From assembly GCF_004005845.1 (NCBI RefSeq), contig NZ_SADE01000001.1, forward strand, positions 558,001 to 622,000: 64,000 bases of DNA, given 5' to 3'. This document shows, piece after piece, positions 25,815 to 34,705 of the stretch. The notes below the pieces were generated by a model. The model saw only the letters and a program-made list of their open reading frames with translations. It made no database searches and had not been told where the DNA came from. This DNA is from Hwanghaeella grinnelliae (GTDB lineage Bacteria; Pseudomonadota; Alphaproteobacteria; UBA8366; Aestuariispiraceae). Position numbers and translations under genes: made by a program. Position 1 is the stretch's first letter. Each line of letters starts with the position of its first letter.

Positions 25815-26710
25815 AACTGATACTCCATGCCGTCTTGGGCGACGGACCAACCGGCGGCTTCGATCTGCGCCCGCTCGTCCGAAGCGGGGTCGAGCGCCGG
25901 GTTCGTGTTGTTGATGTGAATGAAGACCTTGCGGGCGATATCCAAATCCTTCAACGCGGCCATGGAACCGTTTTCGCCGTTCATGGACATATGTCCCATG
26001 CGGGCCCCGGTCTTTTGGCCGACGCCGGTCCGGATCATTTCCTCGTTTTCCCAGACCGTGCCGTCGAATAGCAGCAGTTCCGACCCGCGGACGCGGTCCG
26101 CGATCTTTTCGGTCAGTTTGGCGCATCCAGGGATGTAGAAAGCGGTCTTGCCGCCGGCCGATAGTTCTACCCCGACCGTCTGCTCGCCTTCCAGGTCCGT
26201 CACGACGGTCTCGCCCTCAAGATACAAGGGCACCTTGCCGGGCACAGCGAACAGCGTGGCCGTCAGACCGGTGGCCAATTCGAAAGGCGTATCCAGGACG
26301 ACCGGGCACCGCGGGACCAAGGTAGCGTCCACGGCCGTGAAGATCGGGTTGTCGGCAATGACGCTGTGGATCTCTGCGGTCGCGAACAGCTGGAATGGTT
26401 GCTTCTCGCGCAGGGTCAACAGACCGGCGACATGGTCGATGTCGCCATTCGTGACCAAGACGCTTTTTATCGGCGAAATTCGCGGGCCGGTCGGGTGTAG
26501 CGGTGGCGCTGCCGCCAACTGGGTGCGAATATCGGGCGAGGCGTTGAGGATCGCCCAATCGGACCCGTTCGCCGAAACGGCGATGGATGACTGGGATTGA
26601 GGCGTCAACTCGCCACTGCGCGCGCGAACGCAAAGCGGGCAACCGCAATTCCACTGGGGAAAGCCGCCGCCCGCTGCCGCGCCAAGTACTAGAATGCGGA
26701 GCTGAGTCAT
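25811..26710 (-). CDS. pqqB: PQQ biosynthesis protein PqqB
   Basis: 299 residues with a metallo-beta-lactamase fold. LRILVLGAAAGGGFPQWNC at the N terminus is diagnostic, with NGDIDHVAGLLTLRE, GHMSMNGENGS and FIHINNTNP forming the metal site region. PqqB hydroxylates the cross-linked PqqA-derived intermediate. It is 35 bp downstream of pqqA and overlaps pqqC by 4 bp. Confidence 0.95.
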   Translation of the reverse strand: MTQLRILVLGAAAGGGFPQWNCGCPLCVRARSGELTPQSQSSIAVSANGSDWAILNASPDIRTQLAAAPPLHPTGPRISPIKSVLVTNGDIDHVAGLLTLREKQPFQLFATAEIHSVIADNPIFTAVDATLVPRCPVVLDTPFELATGLTATLFAVPGKVPLYLEGETVVTDLEGEQTVGVELSAGGKTAFYIPGCAKLTEKIADRVRGSELLLFDGTVWENEEMIRTGVGQKTGARMGHMSMNGENGSMAALKDLDIARKVFIHINNTNPALDPASDERAQIEAAGWSVAQDGMEYQL

Positions 26711-26745
26711 ACCGGCCCCGCTTTCTCAGACACTCGGGGTAATGA

Positions 26746-26838
26746 CTAGAACAGGTCGCCCTGATCGTCGGCCGGGAAATACATGTTGATTTCCATGCCG
26801 CAGGTCACTTCTTCGATCTTCGGAGCAGTCCAGGCCAT
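26746..26838 (-). CDS. pqqA: PQQ precursor peptide PqqA
   Basis: A 30-residue peptide gene. Its C-terminal half, CGMEINMYFPADDQGDLF, contains the conserved Glu16 and Tyr20 (E-x3-Y) that become PQQ. GGAGGG lies 3 bases before ATG 26838. A short gap to pqqB replaces the overlap coupling used by pqqB-C-D-E, consistent with separate, higher synthesis of the precursor. It was found by direct translation of the intergenic DNA. Confidence 0.93.
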   Translation of the reverse strand: MAWTAPKIEEVTCGMEINMYFPADDQGDLF

Positions 26839-27031
26839 AATTCCCTCCATTTGCTCTAATTAGTTTAGAAACATTCTGAACGCTCAATAGGCGTACGACC
26901 TGGGTGCTCACCAAGTCAAATTCAATTTCCTAATAAGTTTTTAAGAACCGGCGTGTATTTGTTTGGTACCGACCTTTACGGAAGTGTCGGTTCGTGCATA
27001 ATTGTGCAGTGCGACAATAAGGAATTCTGCG

Positions 27032-27655
27032 GTGCAGCAATTCGTTATATTTCAAGGGTATATTATAGTAGTTACCCGATTTCTACCGGCAATTATGGCG
27101 GTGGTTTTGGTTGCATCCTCTACGGGCTTCGCGGCGGACCGGGTCGTTCAGAATGCTGCTTTTCCCGTGCGCTTCTATGACCCAAAAGTACAAGAGCATG
27201 AAGAACCGTTCCCCGGATATGCGGATCGGTGTGGCTATGAGATCTTCCTGAAGTACACGCGCCATGTCTCGATTGCGGAAACCGCCGCGGATGGCGCGAA
27301 GGTCATTCTCATTGATCCGTTGCTGACCAAGCGCGGAAACGAATTCCACAAGGCTTTCCTGATTGCGCATGAATGCGCCCATCACGTTTTGGGTCATACG
27401 TCGGAAGACGGATTACGCCGTCGATGGTCGTCACGTCGGTCGGTCACCGACCAGGAATTGAGCGCCGATTGCTGGGCCGCGGAAGCCTTGTCCAGGGCCG
27501 GCCTGTCGGATTTCACCACCTTGATGTCCAAACAGATGAGCCAGTCGGGCCTGTTTTCTCCTGGTGGGGGCTATCCGGCTGGAATCCAGCGCGCGACGAT
27601 CATCCGGAAATGCGCTGAGTCGGGCGAGAGGCAGTATCTCGCGCGCACTGAATAA
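27032..27655 (+). CDS. Exported zinc metallopeptidase-like protein (HExxH)
   Basis: About 207 residues. A hydrophobic N-terminal stretch ending near GFAAD suggests export. HECAHHVLGH supplies an HExxH zinc site with a third His, and QELSADCWAAEAL gives a downstream Glu/Asp, the arrangement of M48-like minigluzincins. Substrate unknown. GTG 27032 follows AAGGA by 9 bases; ATG 27095 would leave a short signal peptide and is the alternative. It is divergent from pqqA and sits between PQQ synthesis and formaldehyde genes. PQQ biogenesis needs a protease to trim PqqA, but this exported enzyme is not the known PqqF/G type. Confidence 0.68.
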   Translation: MQQFVIFQGYIIVVTRFLPAIMAVVLVASSTGFAADRVVQNAAFPVRFYDPKVQEHEEPFPGYADRCGYEIFLKYTRHVSIAETAADGAKVILIDPLLTKRGNEFHKAFLIAHECAHHVLGHTSEDGLRRRWSSRRSVTDQELSADCWAAEALSRAGLSDFTTLMSKQMSQSGLFSPGGGYPAGIQRATIIRKCAESGERQYLARTE

Positions 27656-27836
27656 TCGTCGGCCTGCAAAAAGAACTGGTCGGGAAAATCCGGCAGTTTC
27701 CTTACCGAAAACCAAGGCTCCGCGAAGTTTTAGACTAAAGTCCTATCCTGCGCCCAATGCGGTTTGAGTATATTCCGCGAACCGCCCATGATAAGGGCTG
27801 GACCGCATTTTGCGGATAACTTGCAGGGAGGTATGC

Positions 27837-28952
27837 ATGCGGACGCGCGCAGCTGTGGCTTTTCAGGCGGGAAAGCCATTAGAAGTCATCGATGTCAATT
27901 TGGAAGGACCGAAGGCCGGTGAAGTGCTGGTTGAGGTCAAGGCGACCGGTATTTGCCACACGGATGAATTCACGCTGTCGGGTGCCGACCCGGAAGGTGC
28001 CTTCCCGGCGATTCTGGGGCATGAAGGGGCGGGGGTCGTCGTGGATGTCGGGCCCGGCGTTAAGACGCTGAAGAAGGGCGACCACGTCATTCCGCTTTAT
28101 ACGCCGGAATGCCGTGAATGCGACTATTGCCTCAATCCCAAGACCAATCTCTGCCAAGCCATCCGGTCGACGCAGGGACAGGGCGTGATGCCAGATGGAA
28201 CCTCGCGTTTCTCGACGCTCGATGGCGATTCGATCCTGCATTACATGGGATGTTCCACATTCTCGAACTACACGGTGCTGCCGGAGATCGCGCTGGCCAA
28301 GGTCCGTGAGGACGCGCCTTTCGACAAGATTTGCTACATCGGTTGCGGTGTAACGACGGGTATCGGCGCGGTGATCAACACGGCCAAGGTGGAAGCCGGT
28401 TCGAATTGTGTCGTTTTCGGTCTGGGCGGCATTGGCCTGAACGTCATCCAAGGCCTTTCACGGATTGCCCAAGCCGACATCATCGTCGGCGTCGACGTCA
28501 ATCCGGCGAAAAAGGAAATGGCCGAAAAATTCGGCATGACGCATTTCGTCAACCCGAACGAAGTCGAAGGCGACCTGGTCGCTCATCTGGTGGATATCAC
28601 CAAGGGCGGCGCGGATTATTCCTTCGACGCGACGGGAAATACGAATGTTATGCGGACTGCGTTGGAGTGCGCACATAAGGGCTGGGGCGAGTCGATCATC
28701 ATCGGTGTCGCGGCAGCCGGCGCGGAAATCTCAACACGACCGTTCCAACTGGTTACCGGACGATCCTGGCGCGGCACGGCCTTCGGCGGTGCGCGTGGCC
28801 GGACCGACGTTCCGAAGATTGTCGACTGGTACATGGACGGGAAGATCGAAATCGATCCGATGATCACCCACACCATGCCGCTTGACGACATCAACAAAGG
28901 CTTCGACCTGATGCATGCAGGCGAATCCATTCGCGCGGTCGTGACGTATTGA
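27837..28952 (+). CDS. adhI: S-(hydroxymethyl)glutathione dehydrogenase / class III alcohol dehydrogenase
   Basis: 371 residues of the zinc medium-chain alcohol dehydrogenase family. Catalytic zinc ligands appear in GICHTDEF and GHEGAG, and structural zinc in the four-Cys CRECDYCLNPKTNLC block. The NAD site is GLGGIGLNVIQG. Class III enzymes oxidise S-hydroxymethylglutathione, the formaldehyde adduct, to S-formylglutathione. GGGAGG precedes ATG 27837. It leads a formaldehyde-oxidation group with fghA and gfa downstream. The symbol follows Rhodobacter/Paracoccus usage; frmA is equivalent. Confidence 0.94.
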   Translation: MRTRAAVAFQAGKPLEVIDVNLEGPKAGEVLVEVKATGICHTDEFTLSGADPEGAFPAILGHEGAGVVVDVGPGVKTLKKGDHVIPLYTPECRECDYCLNPKTNLCQAIRSTQGQGVMPDGTSRFSTLDGDSILHYMGCSTFSNYTVLPEIALAKVREDAPFDKICYIGCGVTTGIGAVINTAKVEAGSNCVVFGLGGIGLNVIQGLSRIAQADIIVGVDVNPAKKEMAEKFGMTHFVNPNEVEGDLVAHLVDITKGGADYSFDATGNTNVMRTALECAHKGWGESIIIGVAAAGAEISTRPFQLVTGRSWRGTAFGGARGRTDVPKIVDWYMDGKIEIDPMITHTMPLDDINKGFDLMHAGESIRAVVTY

Positions 28953-28959
28953 TCCTGCC

Positions 28960-28989
28960 GGGCGGCTGTCCGGTTTCCGGCAGCCGCCC
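28960..28989 (+). other. Intercistronic GC-rich hairpin after adhI
   Basis: GGGCGGCTG (28960-28968) pairs with CAGCCGCCC (28981-28989), and CCGG pairs with CCGG inside, with a one-base bulge and TTT loop. No T run follows, so partial termination or 3'-end protection of the adhI message is likelier than full termination. Confidence 0.65.
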
Positions 28990-29015
28990 AAACTTGAATA
29001 TGTGGAGTGGATAGG

Positions 29016-29417
29016 ATGGCACAGGTCACCCGAAGCGTTTCGGTCAAAGCAACGCCTGAATCCGTTTGGTCGGTAATCGGGGGGTTTCAAGCTCTGCCGG
29101 ATTGGCATCCCGCGGCGGAAGGGTCCGCCAAGGAAATGGTTGATGGTGTTGAGCACCGCCGGCTCAGCCTCGCCGGTGGTGGTGAAATCCTGGAAAAGGC
29201 GCTTGGGTCGGACGGCATGTCCTACGGCTACGAGATCGTCGAGTCGCCACTTCCTGTGAAGAATTACCGGTCGATCTTGAGTGTTGTCGGGACGAACGAC
29301 GGTGCGGTGGTCGTCTGGTCGTCCACTTTCGATCCTTTGGCGGATACCGCGTCCGGTGTGGTCGCCGGTATCTATGAAGCCGGATTAGGGACGCTGACCA
29401 GCCGGTTCGGCAGTTGA
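29016..29417 (+). CDS. SRPBCC/START-fold protein, MxaD-like
   Basis: 133 residues of the SRPBCC superfamily: AQVTRSVSVKATPESVWSVIGGFQALPDWHP and the C-terminal helix SGVVAGIYEAGLGTL. It has no signal peptide, so it is cytoplasmic, unlike the exported relative at 36.2-36.8 kb. MxaD-type proteins in methanol gene clusters influence methanol dehydrogenase-cytochrome interaction, but the role of this cytoplasmic form is unknown. It lies between adhI and fghA, which suggests a place in formaldehyde oxidation. Confidence 0.75.
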   Translation: MAQVTRSVSVKATPESVWSVIGGFQALPDWHPAAEGSAKEMVDGVEHRRLSLAGGGEILEKALGSDGMSYGYEIVESPLPVKNYRSILSVVGTNDGAVVVWSSTFDPLADTASGVVAGIYEAGLGTLTSRFGS

Positions 29418-29501
29418 TCTAGAGACGCTTCCTGTATCGGCAGAGCGTTCTACGCTTTTGGTTTTTGACAAGTTTTTCTGATTGTTTAGGGGGTACAGCC
29501 G

Positions 29502-30332
29502 ATGGAGACGATCTCTGAGAATGCCAGTTTTGGCGGGGTACAGGGCGTCTATAAACACAAGTCGGCCAGTTGCGCCTGCGATATGACCTTTGCGGTCTAT
29601 CTGCCGCCGCAAGCCAAGAAGGGCCCCGTTCCGTGCCTTTGGTATCTGTCGGGTCTGACTTGCACGCATGAGAATGCGATGACCAAGGCAGGCTTGCAGG
29701 AACATGCGGCGCGGCGCGGCATAGCGGTCGTCTTCCCCGATACGTCCCCCCGCGGGGACGACGTTGCTGATGATGAGGCGTATGATCTCGGCAAGGGGGC
29801 AGGCTTTTACGTCAATGCGACCCAGGACCCTTGGGCGCCGAATTTCAAGATGTACGACTATATCAAGACGGAACTCAGAGATCTGGTGCAGTCGGAATTT
29901 CCGGTGCTCGAAGGGCGTCACGGCGTTACCGGTCATTCGATGGGCGGACATGGCGCGATCACACTCGCGCTCGGGAATCCGGGCTTGTTCGCATCGCTTT
30001 CCGCTTTCGCGCCGATTGCCAATCCAACGGCCTCTGACTGGGGCCGCAAACAATTGACGGCCTATCTCGGCACTGACGAAAGCAAATGGAAGACTCACGA
30101 TTCCACTTTGCTGGTTGGGTCGCATGGATGGGAAGGCGGCATTCTTGTGGACCAGGGCGCGTCGGATCAGTTCCTGGACCTTTTGAAGCCGGAGGCATTG
30201 GCGAATGCCTTGGCAGAATCACGGACCGCATCGGTGTTCCGAATGCAGCCCGGTTACGATCACAGCTATTTCTTTGTCGCCAGTTTTGGGCGGGATCATG
30301 TGGACTGGCATGCCGATCGTTTGACGGCCTAG
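29502..30332 (+). CDS. fghA: S-formylglutathione hydrolase
   Basis: 276 residues, an esterase-D type alpha/beta hydrolase. The nucleophile elbow is GHSMGG with S146; the Asp and His follow in the C-terminal third (DQGASDQFL and GYDHSYFF). LSGLTCTHENAMTKAG is a family block. It hydrolyses S-formylglutathione to formate and glutathione, completing what adhI starts. A GGGGG stretch precedes ATG 29502. Length matches the family (about 278). Confidence 0.94.
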   Translation: METISENASFGGVQGVYKHKSASCACDMTFAVYLPPQAKKGPVPCLWYLSGLTCTHENAMTKAGLQEHAARRGIAVVFPDTSPRGDDVADDEAYDLGKGAGFYVNATQDPWAPNFKMYDYIKTELRDLVQSEFPVLEGRHGVTGHSMGGHGAITLALGNPGLFASLSAFAPIANPTASDWGRKQLTAYLGTDESKWKTHDSTLLVGSHGWEGGILVDQGASDQFLDLLKPEALANALAESRTASVFRMQPGYDHSYFFVASFGRDHVDWHADRLTA

Positions 30333-30442
30333 ACCACTTTTTACCGCCCGAATAGGGGCGGGAGCGCATCAGAAAAATTCATGCGGCCTTCTGCCCGGTT
30401 TGTGTAGTGAATACTAAAAACCATACAAAAAGGGAGGTTATT

Positions 30443-31018
30443 ATGAGTGGTGTACATATTCATCCTAGCGTGGACGGGGGGCTGAAGCCGGCCTCACCGG
30501 GTTTCTCCGGCGGCACGCTGAGCTGCAAGTGCTCAACCGATCCGGTGAAGGTTTCCGTGGGGTCGCAATGTGCTCACAACCATGTTTGCGGATGCACGAA
30601 ATGCTGGAAACCGGACGGCGCTGTCTTCTCGCAGATCGCTGTGGTCCCGCGGGACCAGGTTTCCGTTGTTGCGAACGGCCAAAAGTTGCAGGTGGTCGAT
30701 CCGTCGGCGGCAATCCAACGGCATGCCTGCAAGGAATGCGGGGCCCATATGTATGGGCGAATCGAAAACGAGGGCCATCCTTTCTATGGCTTGGACTTCA
30801 TCCATACGGAACTTTCGGACGACGCCGGTTGGGCACCACCCGAATTCGCGGCTTTCGTCTCTTCAATCATCGAGGCGGGAACGGATCCAGGGCAGATGGA
30901 TGGAATCAGGGCACGTTTGAAGGAACTAGGGCTGCAGCCCTATGACTGCCTCTCTCCGCCCTTGATGGACGCGATTGCAACGCATGTCGCCAAGGCGAGC
31001 GGCGCGCTGCCGTCGTGA
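30443..31018 (+). CDS. gfa: S-(hydroxymethyl)glutathione synthase (glutathione-dependent formaldehyde-activating enzyme)
   Basis: 191 residues. Zinc-binding cysteines lie in [29 protein letters not shown] and [12 protein letters not shown], the Gfa pattern. Gfa speeds the joining of formaldehyde and glutathione. GGGAGG precedes ATG 30443. With adhI and fghA it completes a glutathione route from formaldehyde to formate, placed directly upstream of the methanol dehydrogenase gene. Confidence 0.93.
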   Translation: MSGVHIHPSVDGGLKPASPGFSGGTLSCKCSTDPVKVSVGSQCAHNHVCGCTKCWKPDGAVFSQIAVVPRDQVSVVANGQKLQVVDPSAAIQRHACKECGAHMYGRIENEGHPFYGLDFIHTELSDDAGWAPPEFAAFVSSIIEAGTDPGQMDGIRARLKELGLQPYDCLSPPLMDAIATHVAKASGALPS

Positions 31019-31428
31019 TGTAGGCGACGAGCTGCTTATGCCGGATAGTTGCGGGCACATGTGCCGGCGGACGACATGTCCGGCGCGTGTGCTCCTTCCG
31101 GTTGAAAGAAGATTTGTCGGGCAAGGCCGGGCGGCTCTGATGTGCGGTGTTTTGATACGCCGGCATGCCCAATCCGTCGCTTCGCAGACGGCAACCGCAG
31201 GAAGCGGAATTCAGTATACTACTTTCGGCTCATCAATGCCTATTCCGCTTGACCCTAAATGGTTCCAGCGGATTTTATTAAGAACCAAATAAAAGCGGAG
31301 GACGGTGTACGTCCCAAGCAAGAGAAACTCGGGGGTGCGTGTTGCGCCAACGGGTTTGCCGGTCCGGTGAAGGGTCAAAACGGCGCGAAGCTTGTCCGGT
31401 AATCGGTGTAACCGACGGGAGGAATCCA
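31019..31428 (+). promoter_or_regulatory. xoxF upstream region with two ACATGT palindromes and a candidate promoter
   Basis: A 410-bp gene-free region. It holds GGCACATGTGCC (31054-31065, perfect 12-bp palindrome) and GACATGTC (31073-31080), with centres 17 bp apart. It also holds an interrupted inverted repeat, GCGGAA (31204) / TTCCGC (31243), and a plausible promoter: TTGACC at 31249 and TTTTAT at 31273. The string TTAAGAACC at 31278 recurs beside pqqA (26941). Which regulator uses these is unknown. Confidence 0.5.
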
Positions 31429-33231
31429 ATGAGAAAAATCCTTTTGGGCGCGGCTGCGGCCTTGCTCGCCAGTACCGGGATGTCCATGGCGAATGACAGC
31501 GTCATGTCCGGTACGAAAAACCCAAATGGTTGGGTTATTCAGACGGGAGACTATGCGAATACCCGGCATTCGACGCTTTCGCAGATCAATAGGGACAATG
31601 TCGGCGATCTACAGGTTGCCTGGTCGTTCTCGACCGGCGTTCTGCGCGGGCATGAAGGCTCGCCGCTCGTTGTCGGCGATACGATGTATGTCCATACGCC
31701 GTTCCCGAACATCGTCTATGCGCTGGACTTGAACAATTACGGCGCCATCAAGTGGAAATACGAGCCGAAGCAGGATCCGGACGTTATTCCGGTGATGTGC
31801 TGTGACACGGTCAACCGTGGTCTCGCCTTCGCCAACGGCATGGTCTTCCTGCATCAGGCGGATACCACGGTCGTCGCGCTCGACGCGAAATCCGGTCAGG
31901 TACGGTGGTCTGTCGTTAACGGCGATCCGTCCAAGGGTGAAACCAATACGGCGACCGTCCTTCCGGTGAAGGATAAGGTCATCGTCGGTATCTCCGGCGG
32001 TGAGTTTGGCGTGCAATCCCACGTCACGGCCTACAACATCGAAACCGGCGAGCGTGTCTGGCGTGCCTATTCCATGGGGCCGGACGATCAGATCCTGATG
32101 GATCCGAAGAAGACCACGCATCTCGGCAAACCGGTCGGCAAGGACTCAGGTCTGAACACCTGGGAAGGCGACCAGTGGAAGATCGGTGGCGGTGCCACTT
32201 GGGGCTGGTATTCCTACGATCCGGATGCCGACCTGTTCTATTATGGCACGGGTAACCCGTCGACCTGGAACCCGGCACAACGCCCGGGCGACAACCGGTG
32301 GTCCATGACGATCATGGCGCGTGACCCCGATGACGGGATGGCGAAGTGGGTCTATCAGATGACCCCGCATGATGAATGGGACTATGACGGCATCAATGAA
32401 ATGATCCTCACGGATCAGGAAATTGACGGCAAGATGCGTAAACTTCTGACCCATTTTGACCGTAACGGCTTCGGCTATACGCTGGACCGCATTACCGGCG
32501 AACTGCTGGTCGCTGAAAAGTACGACCCGGCCGTGAACTGGGCGACCCATGTCGAAATGGACAAAAGCTCTGATCAGTATGGTCGTCCGCAGGTCGTTTC
32601 AAAATATTCGACCGAACAGAACGGCGAAGACGTCAACACGACGGGTGTCTGCCCTGCCGCGTTGGGGACGAAGGATCAGCAGCCGGCGGCCTACAGCCCG
32701 CGCACCGAACTGTTCTATGTGCCGACGAACCATGTCTGCATGGACTATGAACCGTTCCGTGTCAGCTATACGGCTGGTCAGCCCTATGTCGGTGCAACTC
32801 TGTCGATGTACCCGGCCCCGAACTCGCATGGCGGTATGGGTAACTTCATCGCCTGGGACGGCAAGAAGGGTGAAATCGTCTGGTCGATCCCGGAACAGTT
32901 CTCGGTCTGGTCCGGTGCTCTCTCGACCGATGGCGATGTCGTCTTCTACGGCACGCTGGAAGGTTTCCTGAAAGCGGTCGACGCCAAGACGGGTGAAGAG
33001 CTTTACAAGTTCAAAACCCCGTCAGGTATCATCGGCAACGTCATGACATATGCCCATGATGGCAAACAGTATGTCGCCGTGTTGTCCGGTGTCGGCGGTT
33101 GGGCCGGGATCGGTCTGGCAGCTGGTTTGACCAACCCGAACGACGGGCTTGGTGCGGTCGGTGGCTATGCCGCGCTGAGCAACTATACCGCTCTCGGTGG
33201 TCAGTTGACGGTGTTCAAGCTTCCTGACTAA
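31429..33231 (+). CDS. xoxF: Lanthanide-dependent PQQ methanol dehydrogenase XoxF
   Basis: 600 residues with a signal peptide (cleavage near SMAND), an eight-bladed quinoprotein. The PQQ-facing adjacent cysteines are C124-C125. Metal ligands are E192 (GGEFG) and N276 (GTGN), the catalytic base is D318, and the extra D320 in WDYDG marks lanthanide (XoxF) rather than calcium (MxaF) enzymes, which have Ala there. It oxidises methanol in the periplasm and gives electrons to XoxG. GGGAGGA precedes ATG 31429. The sequence suggests the XoxF5 clade, but that needs a tree. No mxaF or mxaI is in the window. Confidence 0.96.
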   Translation: MRKILLGAAAALLASTGMSMANDSVMSGTKNPNGWVIQTGDYANTRHSTLSQINRDNVGDLQVAWSFSTGVLRGHEGSPLVVGDTMYVHTPFPNIVYALDLNNYGAIKWKYEPKQDPDVIPVMCCDTVNRGLAFANGMVFLHQADTTVVALDAKSGQVRWSVVNGDPSKGETNTATVLPVKDKVIVGISGGEFGVQSHVTAYNIETGERVWRAYSMGPDDQILMDPKKTTHLGKPVGKDSGLNTWEGDQWKIGGGATWGWYSYDPDADLFYYGTGNPSTWNPAQRPGDNRWSMTIMARDPDDGMAKWVYQMTPHDEWDYDGINEMILTDQEIDGKMRKLLTHFDRNGFGYTLDRITGELLVAEKYDPAVNWATHVEMDKSSDQYGRPQVVSKYSTEQNGEDVNTTGVCPAALGTKDQQPAAYSPRTELFYVPTNHVCMDYEPFRVSYTAGQPYVGATLSMYPAPNSHGGMGNFIAWDGKKGEIVWSIPEQFSVWSGALSTDGDVVFYGTLEGFLKAVDAKTGEELYKFKTPSGIIGNVMTYAHDGKQYVAVLSGVGGWAGIGLAAGLTNPNDGLGAVGGYAALSNYTALGGQLTVFKLPD

Positions 33232-33271
33232 GGTCGCGCTACCGTCATACTAATTGCTAACAGCAACGGGA

Positions 33272-33299
33272 CCGGCGCGGAGTGTAAACTCCGCGCCGG
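33272..33299 (+). other. Strong hairpin between xoxF and xoxG
   Basis: CCGGCGCGGAGT (33272-33283) and its perfect complement (33288-33299) form a 12-bp stem with a GTAA loop. An A-rich stretch rather than a T run follows. It is probably a partial terminator or 3' stabiliser that keeps xoxF mRNA above that of xoxG. Confidence 0.75.
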
Positions 33300-33357
33300 A
33301 CTCGTTATAAGAAGAAAAAACAGTGCCAATAATGTTCAGGATGAGGGAACGATCATA

Positions 33358-33870
33358 ATGTCATTCAGCTTTTTTCGGTTCGGGGTAGCCGCCGCATTCC
33401 TACTTGCCACATTGGGGGCAGCCCATGCGGACAACATCACAGTCGCATATGAGGATGGTGGGAAATACTTTACCGAAGACGATATCCCAACCTTTCAGAT
33501 TGATGAGGATGGCACGGTGGACTGGCCGACCTATTCCGGTTTTCGCCGTTACCACTCCGAATGCCATGTATGCCATGGTCCCGAAGGGGAAGGGTCGAGC
33601 TATGCACCGGCGTTGAAGAAATCAGCCATCGAAATGGACTATTACGCGTTCGTCGATGTTGTCGTTAACGGCCGGAAGAAAGTCGATGCCTCGCACAATT
33701 CTGTTATGCCGGCATTCGGCGATAACCCGAACGTGATGTGTTACCTCAACGATATCTATGTCTACCTCAAGGCCCGCGGTATGGACGCAGTTGCGCGTGG
33801 ACGCCCGCGCAAAAAAGAGCCGAAAAGCGATCAGATCAGAGAAGAAGAGAATGCTTGCCTTGGTTTTTAG
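33358..33870 (+). CDS. xoxG: XoxG-type c-type cytochrome, electron acceptor of XoxF
   Basis: 170 residues with a signal peptide (cleavage near AHADN). The haem motif is C69-x2-C72-H73, and M117 (NSVMPAF) is the probable axial ligand. Two further Cys (C128 and C167) fit the four-cysteine methanol-metabolism cytochrome group (TIGR03874 type). It takes electrons from XoxF in the periplasm. It overlaps the next gene by 20 bp. Confidence 0.9.
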   Translation: MSFSFFRFGVAAAFLLATLGAAHADNITVAYEDGGKYFTEDDIPTFQIDEDGTVDWPTYSGFRRYHSECHVCHGPEGEGSSYAPALKKSAIEMDYYAFVDVVVNGRKKVDASHNSVMPAFGDNPNVMCYLNDIYVYLKARGMDAVARGRPRKKEPKSDQIREEENACLGF

Positions 33871-34705
33871 GCAGGTGTCGCCGGCGCTGAAGGGGACAAT
33901 TCTGGCTGTGGCAATGCTGGCCGGCACGGCAATGCCGGCCGGCGCCCAGACGACGGACCTCGTTTCAAAAAGCCATTTCAGGGTTTGCGCGGATCCAGCG
34001 AACACGCCGTTTTCCAGCAAGGACCTCTCTGGTTTTGAAAACAAGATCGCGGATGTTTTTGCGGCCGATCTGGGGTTGCCGATACAGTATGAGTGGTTCC
34101 CGATGGCGATCGGATTCGTCCGCAAAACGCTGCGGGACAACCGCTGCGATGTGATCATCGGATTTGCTCAAGGCCATGAATTGGTCTTGAACACCAACCA
34201 TTACTACACATCCGCCTATGTGATGGTGACGAAGCCCGGAAGCGCGATAGAGGGTGTCGACCATCTGGCCGACGACAGGCTGAAAGGCCTGACCTTGGGG
34301 ATCGTGGCGGGAAGCCCACCAGCGACGCATATGGCCAGGAACGGCTTGATCGGCAAGGCCAAGCCCTACCGTTTGATGGTCGACCGGCGCGTAGAATCCC
34401 CAACCGAGCAGATGATCGCCGACCTGCAGGCGGGAGAGATCGATGCCGCCATCCTATGGGGGCCGATCGGTGGCTATTACGGAAAACAGGCCGGACTGAC
34501 AGTTACCCCGTTGCTGAAAGAGCAGGGGGCACCGCGATTGTTCTACCGGATCACCATGGGTGTGAGGCAAGGCGAATTGGTGTGGAAACGAAAACTGAAT
34601 TCGCTGATACGTAAACACCAGGGCGAAATCGACGCGATCCTGACGGAGTATGGCGTGCCCTTGGTCGACGATATGGGAGAGGGCCTCAAACCCTTGCAGG
34701 AATGA
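33851..34705 (+). CDS. xoxJ: XoxJ: quinoprotein-associated periplasmic solute-binding-like protein
   Basis: About 284 residues with a signal peptide (cleavage near AGAQT). It has the bilobed fold of family-3 solute-binding proteins: FRVCADPANTPFSSKDLSGFENKIADVFA and CDVIIGFAQGHELVLNTNHYYTSAYVM. No permease or ATPase partner adjoins it. XoxJ/MxaJ proteins are thought to help mature methanol dehydrogenase. ATG 33851 lies inside the 3' end of xoxG with GAAGAAGAG before it. Its stop overlaps the next ATG (ATGA). Confidence 0.9.
   Translation: MLALVFRQVSPALKGTILAVAMLAGTAMPAGAQTTDLVSKSHFRVCADPANTPFSSKDLSGFENKIADVFAADLGLPIQYEWFPMAIGFVRKTLRDNRCDVIIGFAQGHELVLNTNHYYTSAYVMVTKPGSAIEGVDHLADDRLKGLTLGIVAGSPPATHMARNGLIGKAKPYRLMVDRRVESPTEQMIADLQAGEIDAAILWGPIGGYYGKQAGLTVTPLLKEQGAPRLFYRITMGVRQGELVWKRKLNSLIRKHQGEIDAILTEYGVPLVDDMGEGLKPLQE

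Noticed and set aside
26726-26914. A 62-codon minus-strand frame overlapping pqqA
   Set aside because: It is in a different frame from the 30-residue PqqA, which has the Glu-x3-Tyr motif and a ribosome site. The longer frame has no family features.
30344-30361. Terminator between fghA and gfa
   Set aside because: CCGCCC/GGGCGG makes only a 6-bp stem and the T run lies before rather than after it. I judged it too weak to list.
31429-33231. Calcium-type methanol dehydrogenase MxaF
   Set aside because: The WDYDG motif has the extra Asp typical of lanthanide enzymes, and xoxG/xoxJ follow with no mxaI.
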